Origin: a bacterium
Lineage (GTDB): Bacteria > Spirochaetota > JAHITG01
Assembly (NCBI GenBank): GCA_028711675.1
Contig: JAQTRT010000169.1
Coordinates: 1 to 7,164, forward strand
Length of the DNA stretch: 7,164 nucleotides
Direction: 5' to 3'
Every line of letters begins with the position of its first letter. Positions within the stretch are counted from its first letter, which is position 1. The notes under the pieces were generated by a model that saw nothing but the letters and a program-made list of their open reading frames with translations, did no database searches and was not told the origin of the DNA. Below are positions 7,099 to 7,164 of this stretch, piece by piece. A program made the translations under genes and the position numbers.

Positions 7099-7131
7099 TT
7101 GATAAATGAAATCCGGTTAACCGTATAGAAT
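7099..7131 (+). promoter_or_regulatory. Weak promoter candidate before the right edge
   Basis: TTGATA (7099-7104) resembles a -35 box. TATAGAAT (7124-7131) is a poor -10-like stretch at a long spacing of 19 bp, placed just before an ATG at 7135. The layout recalls the promoter-to-ATG arrangement before the TPR gene but the match is weak. Confidence 0.25.
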
Positions 7132-7134
7132 TTT

Positions 7135-7164
7135 ATGATTGATATATTATTTTATGAAAACAGG
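7135..7164 (+). CDS. Possible start of a following gene, 3' cut by the window
   Basis: Two ATGs are open to the window end in different frames: 7135 (MIDILFYENR, ten codons) and 7154 (MKT, three codons). Neither has a Shine-Dalgarno site. Both follow AT-rich TATA-like sequence. The next gene after mreB is often mreC, but too little is visible to say, and this may be non-coding. Confidence 0.15.
   Translation, partial: MIDILFYENR

Noticed and set aside
6946..7128. 60-codon open frame overlapping the end of mreB
   Set aside because: It starts inside mreB in another frame and runs through the inverted repeats. No ribosome site and no protein-like pattern.

Overview
The window holds five protein genes, all on the + strand and tightly packed, from a bacterium with an outer membrane. 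The first three encode outer-membrane beta-barrel proteins, each ending in an aromatic residue (Trp, Phe, Tyr) as expected for a BAM-folded last strand. Two of them start with clear signal peptides; the first is cut at its 5' end. The last gene is a canonical mreB, so the cell is probably rod-shaped or elongated. Base composition is moderate and similar across the genes, with AT-rich intergenic stretches. The mix of a helix-hairpin-helix/barrel fusion, FadL/PorV-like barrels, a TPR anchor protein and MreB fits an FCB-, PVC- or Omnitrophota-like candidate lineage. The phylum cannot be fixed from this sequence alone.

Layout: 2-2176 is the 3' part of a gene for an acidic leader, a ComEA-type HhH domain and a large beta-barrel. 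2184-3485 and 3499-4860 are tandem paralogues of a FadL/PorV-like barrel. Gaps of 7 and 13 nt make these three one likely operon. A 77-nt gap (4861-4937) follows and carries a good sigma-70-like promoter that ends almost on the next start codon. 4938-5945 encodes a membrane-anchored TPR protein, followed after 3 nt by mreB (5949-6995). The final 169 nt hold no complete gene. They contain an unusual cluster of overlapping inverted repeats (6998-7089), then an AT-rich stretch with possible promoter elements and possible start codons of a gene that runs off the window.

Working picture (inference): an envelope module made of an outer-membrane barrel operon next to an inner-membrane/cytoplasmic shape operon. 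In it a TPR protein, anchored by one N-terminal helix, is co-expressed with MreB and may work with the elongation machinery. The HhH-barrel fusion and the two paralogous barrels have no assignable substrate. The most unusual items are the HhH-barrel fusion with a calcium-loop-like insertion, the near-leaderless start of the TPR gene, and the interleaved inverted repeats after mreB.
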